Counted from the stretch's first letter, positions 25,435 to 35,026 are shown. The stretch is 64,000 nt of DNA from Brachybacterium sillae (GCF_025028335.1 NZ_JAFEUW010000001.1:2418001-2482000); one strand, 5' to 3'. The notes: a model not told the origin generated them from the sequence alone. Program-made: numbers and translations.

Positions 25435-26315
25435 CCCTTCACCGCACCGGCGGTGGAGCCACCGACGATGTAGCGCTGCAGGAACTGGTACAGCAGGATC
25501 ACGGGGATCATGACCATCACGGACCCGGCGGCGAACACCCCGAGGTTGTTGGAGCGGTCGCCGGAGAGCATCCCGTACAGGCCCACCGCCAGGGTCTTCT
25601 TCTCGTCACTGGTGAGCATGATCGCGCCGAGGAGGAAGTCGCTCATCACGCCCACCAGGGACAGCAGCAGCGTGGTGGCGAGGATCGGGGTGAGGGCGGG
25701 CAGCAGCACGCGGCTGAAGACCTGCCAGTGGCTGGCGCCGTCGATGATCGCCGCCTCGTCGAGCTCCTTCGGGACGGTGTCGAAGAAGCCCTTGATCAGC
25801 CACACCTGCCCCAGAGAGCCGCCCAGCATCACCAGGATGTACCCGGGCAGCGAATCCAGACCCAGCAGGGGGATCACCTCACCGAGGCGGGAGATCATGG
25901 TGAAGATCGCGATCATCGAGATGATCGCCGGGAACATCATGATCAGCAACAGCGCCAGCATGCCCACCCGGCGGCCCGCGAAACGCATCCGGCTGAACGC
26001 GTAGGACGCGAGCACGGAGAGGAACACCTGGGCGGAGGCGACCACTGCGCAGACGATGGCGGTGTTCAGGTACCAGCGCAGGAAGGGGCCGCGCTCGCCG
26101 GAGAGCAGGGTGCTGAAGTGCACCAGGCTGACGTCGCGCGGGATGAGGCTGGTGGAGGCGACCGTGCCGAGCGGGTTCAGGGACGCCGAGATCACGAAGA
26201 GGATCGGGAACACGGCGAAGGCCACAGCGGCCAGGCCCACGAGGTGGCGCCAGCCGATCTCGGCGAACCAGCGTCCGACGGGCATCCGGCGGCGGGAGGG
26301 AGTGGTGGAGGTCAT
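25431..26315 (-). CDS. malG: Maltose/maltodextrin ABC transporter permease MalG
   Basis: A 294-residue inner-membrane permease with six hydrophobic segments. The EAA loop is seen as ELDEAAIIDGASHWQVFSRVLLPAL, which contacts the ATPase. No ATPase gene is in the operon; a shared MsiK-type ATPase elsewhere is likely, as is known for Streptomyces sugar transporters. The start has GGAAGGA upstream and lies 18 bp after malF. Its stop overlaps the start of the GH13 gene. Confidence 0.94.
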   Translation of the reverse strand: MTSTTPSRRRMPVGRWFAEIGWRHLVGLAAVAFAVFPILFVISASLNPLGTVASTSLIPRDVSLVHFSTLLSGERGPFLRWYLNTAIVCAVVASAQVFLSVLASYAFSRMRFAGRRVGMLALLLIMMFPAIISMIAIFTMISRLGEVIPLLGLDSLPGYILVMLGGSLGQVWLIKGFFDTVPKELDEAAIIDGASHWQVFSRVLLPALTPILATTLLLSLVGVMSDFLLGAIMLTSDEKKTLAVGLYGMLSGDRSNNLGVFAAGSVMVMIPVILLYQFLQRYIVGGSTAGAVKG

Positions 26316-26332
26316 GGCGGTCCTTCCCGGGC

Positions 26333-27913
26333 TCAGTTGACGTCTTCGAGGACGTTGGTGAAACGGAACTGCACGGCGGCGATGAGACCGGTGAGCACGA
26401 ACAGTGTCACGGCCATCGCGGAGGCGAAGCCGAAGTCGGCTCCGGAGCCGCCGAAGGCGATGCGGTACACCATCGAGATGAGGATGTCGGTGCCTCCGCG
26501 GATGAACTCACCCGGGGCGAAGGGCCCGCCGCCGGTGAGCAGCTCGATGGCGTTGAAGTTGTTGAAGTTGAAGGCGAAGGACGCCACCAGCAGGGGGGAC
26601 ACCGCCACCAGCAGCAGCGGCATGACGATCTTCACCGTGGTCTGCAGGCGGCTGGCACCGTCGATGCGAGCGGCCTCCTTGATGTCCTCGGGGATCGACT
26701 GCAGCGCACCGGTGCAGACGATGAACATGTAGGGGAAACCCATCCACAGGTTCGTCAGCAGCACCGCGGCCTTCGCCAGGGTCGGATCGCCGAACCAGTT
26801 CAGATGCAGACCCAGGGTCTGGTTGATCAGGCCGAAGTCGCGGTTGTAGAAGTTCGACCACACCAGCAGGGCGATGAAGCCGGGGACTGCATAGGGCATG
26901 AGCAGGATCGACCGGTAGATCTTGCGCCCGCGCAGACGCTCGTCGTTGAGGATCAGCGCCAGCGCGAACCCGACGAGGAAGGTGAGCAAAACGCTGCCCG
27001 CCGCGAACACGACGGTCCACACGAAGGCCGCGCCGAACTGCGAGGCGATCTTCGGGTTGGTGAACAGGCGCTCGTAGTTGGAGGTGCCGACGCCCTGGAG
27101 CCACGACTGGCTGAAGGCCCGCTGGCCGTTCTCGTCGACGAAGTACTCCGTGTCGCCGACGGTGCCCACGGTGTAGGTCTTCCCGGTGACGGTGTCGGTG
27201 ATGGTGTCGGTGGCCTCGTCGTACTGCAGCCTCTTGGTGCCCACGAAGGCCTGGTTCACGCCGAGGATGCGGATCGCGGAGGTCTCGTCGACCGGGACCG
27301 CGATCTGCTGGAGGGTCTTGTACGCGGTGTTGATCTCGCGCGGGGTGAGCACGGTGTACCCGTCGGCCTCGGTCACGCGGCCATCGGTGACGGTCACCTC
27401 GTCCGCCGGGACCGGCTCAAGCGGGGTCTCCTCATCACCGCGGAACACCTGCTGCGTCGCGGGGTCCACCAGGAAGAACGTGAAGGGCCCCTCGGCGGCG
27501 CTGCCCTGGGTCGCGACGGTGAGGTTGTACCGCGGGGCATCCGGGGTCTGCTGCACCGAGTTGCCGGTGATCGACTCGATCGCCTGTTCCTTCGTGCCGC
27601 GGGTGCCGTCACCGAAGTTCGTGAAGGAGTAACCGACGGTCAGCACGATCGGCGTGATGAGGAAGACCAGCAGGAAGAACGTGCCGGGGAAGATGTACTT
27701 CAGCGGGACCAGCCGACGCGTCGAATAGATGACGAAGATCGCGGCGGCCGCCAGCAGCGTCACCGTGAGCCACATCCAGGTCTGCAGTCGGATCATCACC
27801 GGGACGATCCAGATCAGCAGGGCCAGGACCAGGCCGAGCAGGAGGGCGCGCGCCAGGAGAGCGGTCACCGAGGTGGAGCGACCGGTGTGCGCGGGGGCGT
27901 TGAGGGACGTCAT
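26333..27913 (-). CDS. malF: Maltose/maltodextrin ABC transporter permease MalF
   Basis: A 526-residue permease. Two or three N-terminal helices are followed by KYIFPGTFFLLVFLITPIVL, then a periplasmic loop of about 170 residues (roughly 115-285), the P2 domain that in E. coli MalF helps the binding protein engage. The C-terminal half has the remaining membrane segments with the EAA loop (IPEDIKEAARIDGAS). It works with MalG and the MalE lipoprotein. The start has an AAAGG Shine-Dalgarno at longer spacing. A strong hairpin separates it from malE. Confidence 0.95.
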   Translation of the reverse strand: MTSLNAPAHTGRSTSVTALLARALLLGLVLALLIWIVPVMIRLQTWMWLTVTLLAAAAIFVIYSTRRLVPLKYIFPGTFFLLVFLITPIVLTVGYSFTNFGDGTRGTKEQAIESITGNSVQQTPDAPRYNLTVATQGSAAEGPFTFFLVDPATQQVFRGDEETPLEPVPADEVTVTDGRVTEADGYTVLTPREINTAYKTLQQIAVPVDETSAIRILGVNQAFVGTKRLQYDEATDTITDTVTGKTYTVGTVGDTEYFVDENGQRAFSQSWLQGVGTSNYERLFTNPKIASQFGAAFVWTVVFAAGSVLLTFLVGFALALILNDERLRGRKIYRSILLMPYAVPGFIALLVWSNFYNRDFGLINQTLGLHLNWFGDPTLAKAAVLLTNLWMGFPYMFIVCTGALQSIPEDIKEAARIDGASRLQTTVKIVMPLLLVAVSPLLVASFAFNFNNFNAIELLTGGGPFAPGEFIRGGTDILISMVYRIAFGGSGADFGFASAMAVTLFVLTGLIAAVQFRFTNVLEDVN

Positions 27914-27983
27914 GGCGGCGGTGCCTTTCGAACACGGGGCCGGGGCGGCGGGTCGGCGCGGGACGGAGCAGCGCCGGGATGCC

Positions 27984-28016
27984 GCGGCCGGGGCGCCTCA
28001 GGGGCACCCCGGCCGC
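27984..28016 (-). other. Intercistronic hairpin between malE and malF
   Basis: A 14-bp GC stem with a single non-Watson-Crick position (27984-27997 with 28003-28016) and a 5-base loop lies 12 nt after the malE stop. There is no U-run. It is placed like the REP-containing malE-malF gap of E. coli and may stabilise malE mRNA or limit read-through, so that the binding protein is made in excess. Confidence 0.6.
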
Positions 28017-28027
28017 AGCGGACGGCA

Positions 28028-29329
28028 TCAGCCGATCTGGGAGGCGATCTCCTCACCGGCGGCCTGCATGGTGGAGGCCGGGTCGGCGCCGCCGACGATG
28101 GAGGACTGGGCCTTGCCCAGCGGGCCCCAGATGGCGGCCATCTCGGGGATGGACGGCATCGGGTCCGCGCCTTCGGCGAACTCGGCGATCTGCACGATCT
28201 CCGGGTTGTCGCCCGCGAGGGACTGCTGAAGCGCCGCGTGAGCCGGCGGCAGCTGGTTGACCGCGAACATCGCCTCGGGGATTTCCGGAGCGGTGGCGAC
28301 CTCGTTGACGAACTGCTGCGCGAAGGCGGCGTTCTGCCCCTGGGAGGCCACGTAGAAGGCGTTCACGCCGGCGAACGGCTTGGCCGGCTGCATGCCCTCG
28401 AAGCCGGGCACGGCACTCAGGGTGACGTCCATGCCGGCCTTCTCGATGTCGGCCAGGGCCCAGGGGCCGGAGACCAGGTAGGCGGCCTTGCCGTCGGTGA
28501 ACAGCGAGATCGCGTTGGTGCCGTCGATGGAGGTCTTCAGCACCCCCTGCTCGCCGAGCTCCTTGATCTTCTCGCCGGCCGCGATGGAGCCCTCCTTGCC
28601 CACGCCCAGGTCCTTCGGGTCGTGGTTGCCGTCCGCATCCTGGCCGAACAGGTATCCACCGCCGGAGGTGTACAGGGGCTGCATGTGGTAGGCGTCGCCC
28701 TCCTCGCCCACCGGGAGCGCGAGCACGTTCTCGGCGCCCTTGGCCTTGCCGGCCTCGATGAGCTCCTCGATGGTCTTCGGCTCGGGCACATCGGTGAGGG
28801 CGTTGTTGGCGAACAGCGCCAGGGTCTCCACCGCGTACGGGACGCCGTAGGTCTGACCGTTGAAGGTCACGGCCTTCAGGGCGATCGGCGCGAGGGCGGT
28901 GGAGGCGTCGGCCGGCAGCTGCACGGGGGAGATGGCGCCGTTCTGCACGAGGTTGCCGATCCAGTCATGGGCGCCCAGGACGATGTCCGGGCCGTTGCCG
29001 TTCTGGTTGGCCGTGATGAAGGCGGCCTGGAGGTCGTTGGCGACGGTCTGCACGGCCACGGTGACACCGTTGGCGTCGGCCCAGGCCTTCGCGGGCTCCT
29101 GCAGCGACTGCGCCTTCTTCTCGTCGGCCCAGATCACGAGGTCGGCATTGGCGCGGGCGGGGGCTCCGCCCTCACCGCCGCCATCGGAGGCGCCACCGGC
29201 GTCGGAGGCGCCGGTGCCACCGGAGGTGCCCCCGGCAGCGGTGTCGTCGGACCCGCCGCAGGCGGCGAGCAGGGCCGCGGACGCGCTGGCGGCACCGAGG
29301 GCGAGGAAGGACTTACGACGGATCAGCAC
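28028..29329 (-). CDS. malE: Maltose/maltodextrin-binding lipoprotein MalE
   Basis: A 433-residue extracellular solute-binding lipoprotein. The signal ends with a lipobox LLAAC (Cys in AACGGSDD), so it is anchored by lipid on the outer face of the membrane; a Gly/Ser/Ala-rich linker follows. The mature part has PYAVETLALFANN and other type 1 sugar-binding protein signatures. The GTG at 29329 is fixed by AAAGGAG seven bases upstream; the upstream in-frame stretch to 29419 is Pro/His-rich and not used. It is the first gene of malE-malF-malG-GH13-GH13, transcribed away from the LacI-type gene. Confidence 0.94.
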   Translation of the reverse strand: MLIRRKSFLALGAASASAALLAACGGSDDTAAGGTSGGTGASDAGGASDGGGEGGAPARANADLVIWADEKKAQSLQEPAKAWADANGVTVAVQTVANDLQAAFITANQNGNGPDIVLGAHDWIGNLVQNGAISPVQLPADASTALAPIALKAVTFNGQTYGVPYAVETLALFANNALTDVPEPKTIEELIEAGKAKGAENVLALPVGEEGDAYHMQPLYTSGGGYLFGQDADGNHDPKDLGVGKEGSIAAGEKIKELGEQGVLKTSIDGTNAISLFTDGKAAYLVSGPWALADIEKAGMDVTLSAVPGFEGMQPAKPFAGVNAFYVASQGQNAAFAQQFVNEVATAPEIPEAMFAVNQLPPAHAALQQSLAGDNPEIVQIAEFAEGADPMPSIPEMAAIWGPLGKAQSSIVGGADPASTMQAAGEEIASQIG

Positions 29330-29389
29330 CGGATGTCTCCTTTGAACCATGTGCGGGGGCGGGGGCATCGGACACCCCCGGTACCAAGG

Positions 29390-29438
29390 ACGATAGACCC
29401 CCGCGCATCTGCTGTGCAAGAATGCGCAAGATCTTGCA
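29390..29438. promoter_or_regulatory. malE promoter with overlapping LacI-type operator
   Basis: A perfect 12-bp palindrome GCAAGATCTTGC (29426-29437) has two further TGCAAG/CGCAAG half-sites at its left. On the minus strand -35 TTGCAC (29419-29414), an 18-bp spacer and -10 TATCGT (29395-29390) form the malE promoter, with its -35 inside the operator half-sites. CTTGCA repeats are the known MalR sites of Streptomyces. Confidence 0.75.
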
Positions 29439-29481
29439 CCGCGTGGCGGTGCTCACGAGGTACGGACCGAAGGGGGGGCGG

Positions 29482-30483
29482 GTGAAACCGCGACTGGTGG
29501 ACATCGCTCGGGCGTCCGGCGTCAGCGAGGCCACGGTGTCCCGAGTGCTCAACGGGCGCGGCGGCGTCCAGGAGGCGACCCGCCAGAAAGTTCTTGCGGA
29601 ATCGCGCCGCCTGGGGCGGGATCCGGCCCCGGAGGCGGACACTCGCCCGCTGGTCGGGATCATGGTCCCGGACCTCGAGAACCCCGTGTTCCCGGCGTGG
29701 GTGGAACGGATCGAGGCCGAACTGTTCCTGCGCGGCGCCTCGGGCATCGTCGCCACGCGTGTGCGGACGGAGGAACGGGAGGCCGAGGCCTTCGACCGCT
29801 TCCTGCGTGCCGGGGCCCGCGGCATCATCGTCGTCTCCGGCTTCCATGCCGTGCGTCCCACCGGCCTCGATCACTATCGCGCCGTCCTGGCCCGCGGCGT
29901 CCCGCTGTGCATGGTCAACGGAGTGCGTCCCGACCTCGACGGGACCTTCCTGTCCACCGACGATGGGGAGGCCGTGCGCCTGGCGCTGACGCACCTGGTG
30001 GACCTCGGGCACCGGCGCATCGGTCTGGGTGTCGGCGATGAGCACACCTGGCCGGTGCAGCAGAAGGTCCGTGCCTTCCATGCGGTGGCGGGCGATCTCG
30101 ACCTCGAGGCGTCCCCTGTGGCGTACACCGACTTCACCTACGCCGGGGGGTACCAGGCGGCACGGGAGCTGGTGGGCCAGGGATGCACCGGCATGATCCT
30201 TGGCAGTGACGTGATGGCCGCCGGGGCGCTGGAGGGCGTGCAGTCGCGGCGTCTCACCGTGCCGGGCGATGTCTCCGTGGTGGGATACGACGACATCCCC
30301 TGGGCGCAGCTCACCACCCCGCCGTTGACGACCCTGCGCCAGGCGATCCCCGAGATCTCCCGGGCCGCGGTGAGGGCGGTGCTGGAAGGAGGGGACGGCA
30401 GTCGGCGCGCCCCGCGCAGCGAGTTCGCCGTGCGTCCGCAGCTGGTGGTGCGGGGGTCGACCGGTGCCGCGCTGCGGCGCTGA
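29482..30483 (+). CDS. LacI-family regulator of the mal operon
   Basis: A 333-residue LacI-type repressor. The N-terminal helix-turn-helix VDIARASGVSEATVSRVLNG occupies residues 6-25, followed by a periplasmic-binding-protein-like effector domain (PLVGIMVPDLENPVF, then VSVVGYDDIPWAQLTTPPLTTL). The GTG start at 29482 has a G-rich Shine-Dalgarno region; an in-frame ATG at 29422 would lie inside the operator and is less likely. It is divergent from malE and probably binds the CTTGCA palindrome between them, releasing it on maltodextrin, as does MalR. Confidence 0.9.
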   Translation: MKPRLVDIARASGVSEATVSRVLNGRGGVQEATRQKVLAESRRLGRDPAPEADTRPLVGIMVPDLENPVFPAWVERIEAELFLRGASGIVATRVRTEEREAEAFDRFLRAGARGIIVVSGFHAVRPTGLDHYRAVLARGVPLCMVNGVRPDLDGTFLSTDDGEAVRLALTHLVDLGHRRIGLGVGDEHTWPVQQKVRAFHAVAGDLDLEASPVAYTDFTYAGGYQAARELVGQGCTGMILGSDVMAAGALEGVQSRRLTVPGDVSVVGYDDIPWAQLTTPPLTTLRQAIPEISRAAVRAVLEGGDGSRRAPRSEFAVRPQLVVRGSTGAALRR

Positions 30484-30576
30484 CCCCTCCAGCTGTGCGC
30501 CGCGGTCGGCCGCGGTGCCACGGGATGCCGGGACGGACGCCGTCGAGGGGTCGTCCCCCCTGGCTACGATGACGGG

Positions 30577-31662
30577 GTGAACCACCCTGAGAACCAGCCT
30601 GAGATCTCCCACAGCAGCTACCGCACCGCGCAGGAGCGGTCCGCCGCCGTCGAGCGCCGGATCGCCGAGGACCCGGCGTCGGTCCGGATGCTCACCGGTG
30701 ACCGGCCGACCGGTGCCCTGCACATCGGCCATTACTTCGGCACCCTGCGCAACCGCGTGCGCCTGCAGGAGTCCGGGGTGGAGACCTGGGTGATCGTGGC
30801 GGACTACCAGGTGATCACCGACCGGGACGTCATCGGTGACATCCGCGGCAGCGTCCGCGAGCTGCTCACCGACTACCTCGCGGTGGGCATCGATCCCGAG
30901 CGCACCACGATCTTCACGCATTCCGCGGTGCCGGCGCTGAACCAGCTGCTGCTGCCGTTCCTGTCCCTGGTGACCCAGCCGGAGCTCGAGCGCAACCCCA
31001 CCGTCAAGAGCGAACTCGCGGCGGCGGGGAAGAGCGCCATGGGCGGTCTCATGCTCACCTACCCGGTGCACCAGGCGGCCGACATCCTCTTCTGCCACGG
31101 ACAGGTGGTGCCCGTGGGCAAGGACCAACTGCCCCACATCGAACAGACCCGGGTGATCGCACGACGCTTCAACGAGCGGTACAACCATGGCGAGGTCTAC
31201 TTCCGCGAGCCCGACGCGCTGCTCTCGGAGGCGCCCACCATCCTGGGCCTGGACGGCGACAAGATGAGCAAGTCCCGCGGCAACAGCGTCATGCTCTCCA
31301 TGACGGCCGACGAGACCGCCAAGCGCATCCGCAAGGCGAAGACCGACTCCGACCGCGTGATCACCTTCGACCCGGAGGGTCGTCCCGAGATCGCGAACCT
31401 GCTCACCATCACCTCGCTGTGCATCGGGAGGAGCCCCGAGGCGATCGCCGAGGAGATCGAGGACCGCGGCGCGGGCACCCTGAAGGTGATGTGTGCCGAG
31501 GCGCTCAACGAGCACCTGGCACCGATTCGGGCGCGGCGCGCGGAGCTCGAGAAGGCACCGGATCACCTCTTCGAGGTGCTGCGTGCCGGCAATGCGCGGG
31601 CCAACGAGGAGGCCGACCGCACCCTCGCGCGGGTGCGGGAGATCATGGGGATGGTGTACTGA
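30577..31662 (+). CDS. trpS: Tryptophanyl-tRNA synthetase
   Basis: A 361-residue class I synthetase that charges tRNA-Trp. HIGH is present at 49-52 (GALHIGHYFG) and KMSKS at 229-233 (DKMSKSRGN). Other landmarks are YPVHQAADILFCHGQVVPVGKDQLPHIE. The GTG start at 30577 lies exactly six bases after TACGAT with no Shine-Dalgarno, so the transcript is probably leaderless. It is a single gene. No leader-peptide attenuator is seen upstream, in contrast to leuS in this window. Confidence 0.97.
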   Translation: MNHPENQPEISHSSYRTAQERSAAVERRIAEDPASVRMLTGDRPTGALHIGHYFGTLRNRVRLQESGVETWVIVADYQVITDRDVIGDIRGSVRELLTDYLAVGIDPERTTIFTHSAVPALNQLLLPFLSLVTQPELERNPTVKSELAAAGKSAMGGLMLTYPVHQAADILFCHGQVVPVGKDQLPHIEQTRVIARRFNERYNHGEVYFREPDALLSEAPTILGLDGDKMSKSRGNSVMLSMTADETAKRIRKAKTDSDRVITFDPEGRPEIANLLTITSLCIGRSPEAIAEEIEDRGAGTLKVMCAEALNEHLAPIRARRAELEKAPDHLFEVLRAGNARANEEADRTLARVREIMGMVY

Positions 31663-31695
31663 CCCGGCCCCGTCGCACGTCGGTGCCGACCCGCG

Positions 31696-33300
31696 TCAGA
31701 AGCGGCTGGAACTGCCGGACCCGGAGAAGCCCCCGCCGATCGAGCCGGAGTAGCCGCTGAAACCGCCGCCCGAGCCGCTGGTGACCGGCGGCGTGCGATG
31801 CGTCTCGATGCTCTGCCGGGAGATCGCGTCCCAGGTCCACAGCCACAGCAGGGGGTCGAAGGCAAAGAAGGCGCCGTAGGACGCGGGGTAGTAGTGGCGT
31901 CGGCGTGAGCGGATCGTGGGCGACCACTGATCACCGTCGCCCGCCGTGGCGGAGCGCATGATCCGTTCCTCCTCGGCGGAGCGGGCGGTCGCGGCGATCA
32001 CGGCATCCTGGTGGGCGACCGCGGCGGAGGACAGATCACCGGTCATGCGATCGAGGGTCTCGAGCGCCTGATCGGGGGTGATGGACCGGGCATCGAGCTG
32101 CTGTTCGAGCCGCGGCAGGGCGGCGGCGATCCCGGCGGCGGTGCGGCGGACCGCCAGAGCGGTCGGGGAGTCGGCCAGCACCGGGTGGGCCCGCACCACC
32201 TCATCGGTCCGGGCCAGGGACTCGCGCAGGGGTTCGGTCTCGACCTGCCATGCCTGGTGCCAACGATGGTTCATGCTCAACAGGTCGTTGGCACGGATGA
32301 TGCGGTCGTCCAGGTCATCGATCTGCGCGACGGCCGTGGCGTACTGCGACACCAGGTGCGCGCTGGGCGGCGAGATGCCCCACAGCGGACCGGGAGAGGC
32401 CGGCAGTTGGCCGTCCAGGCGCGTGGCCTCGGCGGCGCTGCGCGTGAAGGACTCCCAGTCGCGCAGCACCGGTTCGCCGTACATCGACTCCCGCGGGATC
32501 GTCCGTGCCGCGAGCTCCGTCTCCGAGGCGAGCATCATCGTGGCGGTGTAGCGCTCTCGGGCCCGACGCAGCGTCGTCCGCGAAGAGGAGCGGCGGGCGA
32601 GTGCCGCGCCGACGCCGGTCAGGCCCAGCACACCCGCTCCCAGGGCGCCGACCCCGACGAGCGGGGAGAGATACCACGGGCGGCCGAGCAGGTCGGCGTA
32701 CCGGCGGGCCCCCTCGACCATCGTCCCGTCCCAGTCACCCTCCTGGGCCGGTCCGGTCATCGCCTCGCGCACCGCCTGCTGGCCGCCTTCGTCGAGGGCG
32801 ACGTCCTCACCGGCGTACACCCCCAGCAAGCGATTGCGCTCGTCAAGGGCGAGGATGACCAGGCCATCCGCCCAGAACGCCCCACCGGAGGTGATCCACT
32901 CCGGGTGCTCCCGACGGGCGTGGAGCAGCACCGCATCGTTCAACGCGAGATCGTCCTGCGGGTCGCGCCCCTCGTCCTGCACGTCGATCGACAGGGCGAC
33001 CACGTGGACGTCCTCGCGGAAATCGATCTGCTGCAACCGCTCCGTCAGGGGGCCCGGGTGGAGGGAGCCGGTGGTGTCGACGACGTCCACGCGGGAGGGC
33101 GGGGCGGCCTGGGCCCACGGGGTCGGCAGGAGCATCAGCACCGCGAGCACCAGCAGCACCAGAAGGGTCGTCAGCGGGCGCCGGGCCCTCGACGGAGTCT
33201 CCATGAGGGCGACGGCCGATGCCGGGCGGGTCTCCGCCATCGAGCGGGCCCCGGTCTCCTGAGTGGTCCGGGAAGCGGGATCAGGCGTGACGCGCGTCAT
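31696..33300 (-). CDS. TPM-domain membrane protein (YgcG-like) with Gly/Ser-rich C-terminus
   Basis: A 534-residue protein. After a hydrophobic signal or anchor at residues 45-65 (ending WAQAAPP) comes a TPM-type domain (VDVVDTTGSLHPGPLTERLQQ, then ALNDAVLLHARR). A second membrane segment at about residue 205 (VGVGALGAGVLGLTGVGAAL) is followed by a long helical, coiled region, and the protein ends with a Gly/Ser/Phe tail FSGSGSSSRF, a trademark of these proteins. The function is unknown; relatives are linked to membrane-protein quality control. The ATG at 33300 has TAGGGT 7 nt upstream and no Shine-Dalgarno, so it is probably leaderless. Confidence 0.75.
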   Translation of the reverse strand: MTRVTPDPASRTTQETGARSMAETRPASAVALMETPSRARRPLTTLLVLLVLAVLMLLPTPWAQAAPPSRVDVVDTTGSLHPGPLTERLQQIDFREDVHVVALSIDVQDEGRDPQDDLALNDAVLLHARREHPEWITSGGAFWADGLVILALDERNRLLGVYAGEDVALDEGGQQAVREAMTGPAQEGDWDGTMVEGARRYADLLGRPWYLSPLVGVGALGAGVLGLTGVGAALARRSSSRTTLRRARERYTATMMLASETELAARTIPRESMYGEPVLRDWESFTRSAAEATRLDGQLPASPGPLWGISPPSAHLVSQYATAVAQIDDLDDRIIRANDLLSMNHRWHQAWQVETEPLRESLARTDEVVRAHPVLADSPTALAVRRTAAGIAAALPRLEQQLDARSITPDQALETLDRMTGDLSSAAVAHQDAVIAATARSAEEERIMRSATAGDGDQWSPTIRSRRRHYYPASYGAFFAFDPLLWLWTWDAISRQSIETHRTPPVTSGSGGGFSGYSGSIGGGFSGSGSSSRF

Positions 33301-33402
33301 GTGCCCGACCCTACGTGGTGCATCCGGACGACCGCTGGGGTGAGCTGGGGATGACGTCACGATGACCGGTGGACGTTCCAGCGCCCACTCATCGTCTATC
33401 CT

Positions 33403-33441
33403 TATACTGGCCCCAAGCACAACTTGGCGGGGTGGCCCGCC
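33403..33441 (+). promoter_or_regulatory. cysK promoter -10 and leader hairpins
   Basis: A near-consensus -10 TATACT (33403-33408) lies upstream of cysK without a clear -35. The leader starts around 33415 and can form CCAAG/CTTGG (33413-33417 with 33423-33427) or GGCGGG/CCCGCC (33426-33431 with 33436-33441). The two hairpins share G33426-33427, so they exclude each other. Regulatory meaning is not established. Confidence 0.4.
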
Positions 33442-33483
33442 ATGGAGGCGGTGGGCCGGTCCTGCCGCAGGGAAGGAGTCAGC

Positions 33484-34413
33484 ATGCGCGTCTACGACAG
33501 CGTCTCCGAGCTGGTCGGCGGCACCCCGCTGGTCCGTCTGAACCGTCTGGGTGAGGACGTGAAGGCCACGGTTCTCGCCAAGATCGAGTTCACCAACCCG
33601 GCGCACTCCGTGAAGGACCGCATCGGCGTGGCCATGATCGACGCCGCCGAGGCCTCGGGGCAGCTGCAGCCCGGCGGCACCATCGTCGAGGCCACCAGTG
33701 GCAACACCGGCATCGCCCTGGCGATGATCGGCGCCTCCCGTGGCTACCGAGTGGTGCTGACCATGCCGGAGTCCATGTCGAAGGAGCGGCGGGCCCTGCT
33801 GCGCGCCTTCGGGGCCGAACTGGTCCTCACCGAGGCGGCCCAGGGGATGAAGGGCGCCGTCGCGAAGGCCGAGGAGATCGCCGCCGAGACCGGCGGGGTG
33901 CAGGTCAAGCAGTTCGAGAACGAGGCCAACGCCGAGATCCACCGCCGCACCACCGCCCAGGAGATCTGGGACGACACCGACGGTCAGGTCGACGCCCTGG
34001 TGGCGGGCATCGGCACCGGCGGCACCATCACCGGTGTGGGACAGGTGCTCAAGGAGCGCAAGGACGGCGTGCGGATCATCGGCGTCGAGCCCGCCGAATC
34101 GGCGATCCTCACCGGTGGTCAGCCCGGGCCGCACAAGATCCAGGGCATCGGCGCGAACTTCGTGCCGCCGCTGCTGGACACCGAGGTCTACGACGAGATC
34201 CTCGACATCGACGCCGACACCGCCATGGAGCGCGCGCGCACCGTCGCCCGCACCGAGGGCCTGCTCGTCGGGATCTCCTCCGGCGCGGCCATCGAGGCCG
34301 CCGTGCGCGTCGGCTCCCGCGAGGAGATGGCCGGGAAGACGATCGTCGTGGTCGTCCCGTCCTTCGGTGAGCGGTACCTCACCACCCCGCTGTACGCCGA
34401 GTACATGGACTGA
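33484..34413 (+). CDS. cysK: Cysteine synthase (O-acetylserine sulfhydrylase) CysK
   Basis: A 309-residue PLP enzyme that makes cysteine from O-acetylserine and sulfide. The PLP lysine is Lys44 in AHSVKDRIG, the phosphate-binding loop is [10 protein letters not shown] and the substrate loop is [11 protein letters not shown]. The ATG at 33484 has AAGGAG upstream. cysE follows six bases after its stop, so the two steps from serine to cysteine are encoded together. Confidence 0.97.
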   Translation: MRVYDSVSELVGGTPLVRLNRLGEDVKATVLAKIEFTNPAHSVKDRIGVAMIDAAEASGQLQPGGTIVEATSGNTGIALAMIGASRGYRVVLTMPESMSKERRALLRAFGAELVLTEAAQGMKGAVAKAEEIAAETGGVQVKQFENEANAEIHRRTTAQEIWDDTDGQVDALVAGIGTGGTITGVGQVLKERKDGVRIIGVEPAESAILTGGQPGPHKIQGIGANFVPPLLDTEVYDEILDIDADTAMERARTVARTEGLLVGISSGAAIEAAVRVGSREEMAGKTIVVVVPSFGERYLTTPLYAEYMD

Positions 34414-34418
34414 CCGCC

Positions 34419-35003
34419 ATGGGTGTGGTGCAGAGGGCGCGGCAGCTCTCCGAGCGCGTCCGCGAGGACCTCGCCGTCGCCTGCGAGAAGGATCCCGCCT
34501 CGCAGTCGGCGGTGCAGGTCGCGTTGACCTCGCCGGGCCTGCACGCCATCTGGACCCACCGGGCCGCGCATGCGCTGTGGCAGCGGCGCCGGGGGAGGCT
34601 CCCGGCGCTGCTGCTGGCGCAGACGGCGCGGTCGATCACCGGGGTGGAGATCCATCCCGGGGCCTCGATCGGTCGGCGCTTCTTCATCGACCACGGCATG
34701 GGCGTGGTGATCGGGGAGACCGCGGAGATCGGTGATGATGTGATGCTGTACCACGGGGTCACCCTCGGCGGCCGGTCGATGGAGCGAGTCAAGCGGCACC
34801 CGACCGTCGCCGATGGCGTCACGATCGGGGCCGGGGCGCGTGTGCTCGGCCCGGTGCTCATCGGGCGCGGCGCCCAGATCGGGGCGAACGCCGTCGTGGT
34901 GCGGGATGTCCCGGACGACGCGACGGCGGTCGGAGTGCCCGCGGTGGTGCGGCCGCATGCCGCGGCGCCGGAGAGCCATATCGATCCGGCGATCTGGATC
35001 TGA
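34419..35003 (+). CDS. cysE: Serine O-acetyltransferase CysE
   Basis: A 194-residue left-handed beta-helix acetyltransferase that supplies O-acetylserine to CysK. The hexapeptide repeats run from about residue 65 ([28 protein letters not shown]), followed by LYHGVTLGG with the catalytic His. The C-terminal peptide ends in Ile (DPAIWI), the residue that inserts into the CysK active site to form the cysteine synthase complex. It is shorter than E. coli CysE, as is usual for the bacterial short type. It lies 6 bp after cysK. Confidence 0.95.
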   Translation: MGVVQRARQLSERVREDLAVACEKDPASQSAVQVALTSPGLHAIWTHRAAHALWQRRRGRLPALLLAQTARSITGVEIHPGASIGRRFFIDHGMGVVIGETAEIGDDVMLYHGVTLGGRSMERVKRHPTVADGVTIGAGARVLGPVLIGRGAQIGANAVVVRDVPDDATAVGVPAVVRPHAAAPESHIDPAIWI

Positions 35004-35026
35004 GGCCGCCGCCGGCGCTGTGCGGC

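Noticed and set aside
25143-26732. 529-residue plus-strand frame across malG and GH13
   Set aside because: Antisense of two genes with complete transporter and GH13 motifs.
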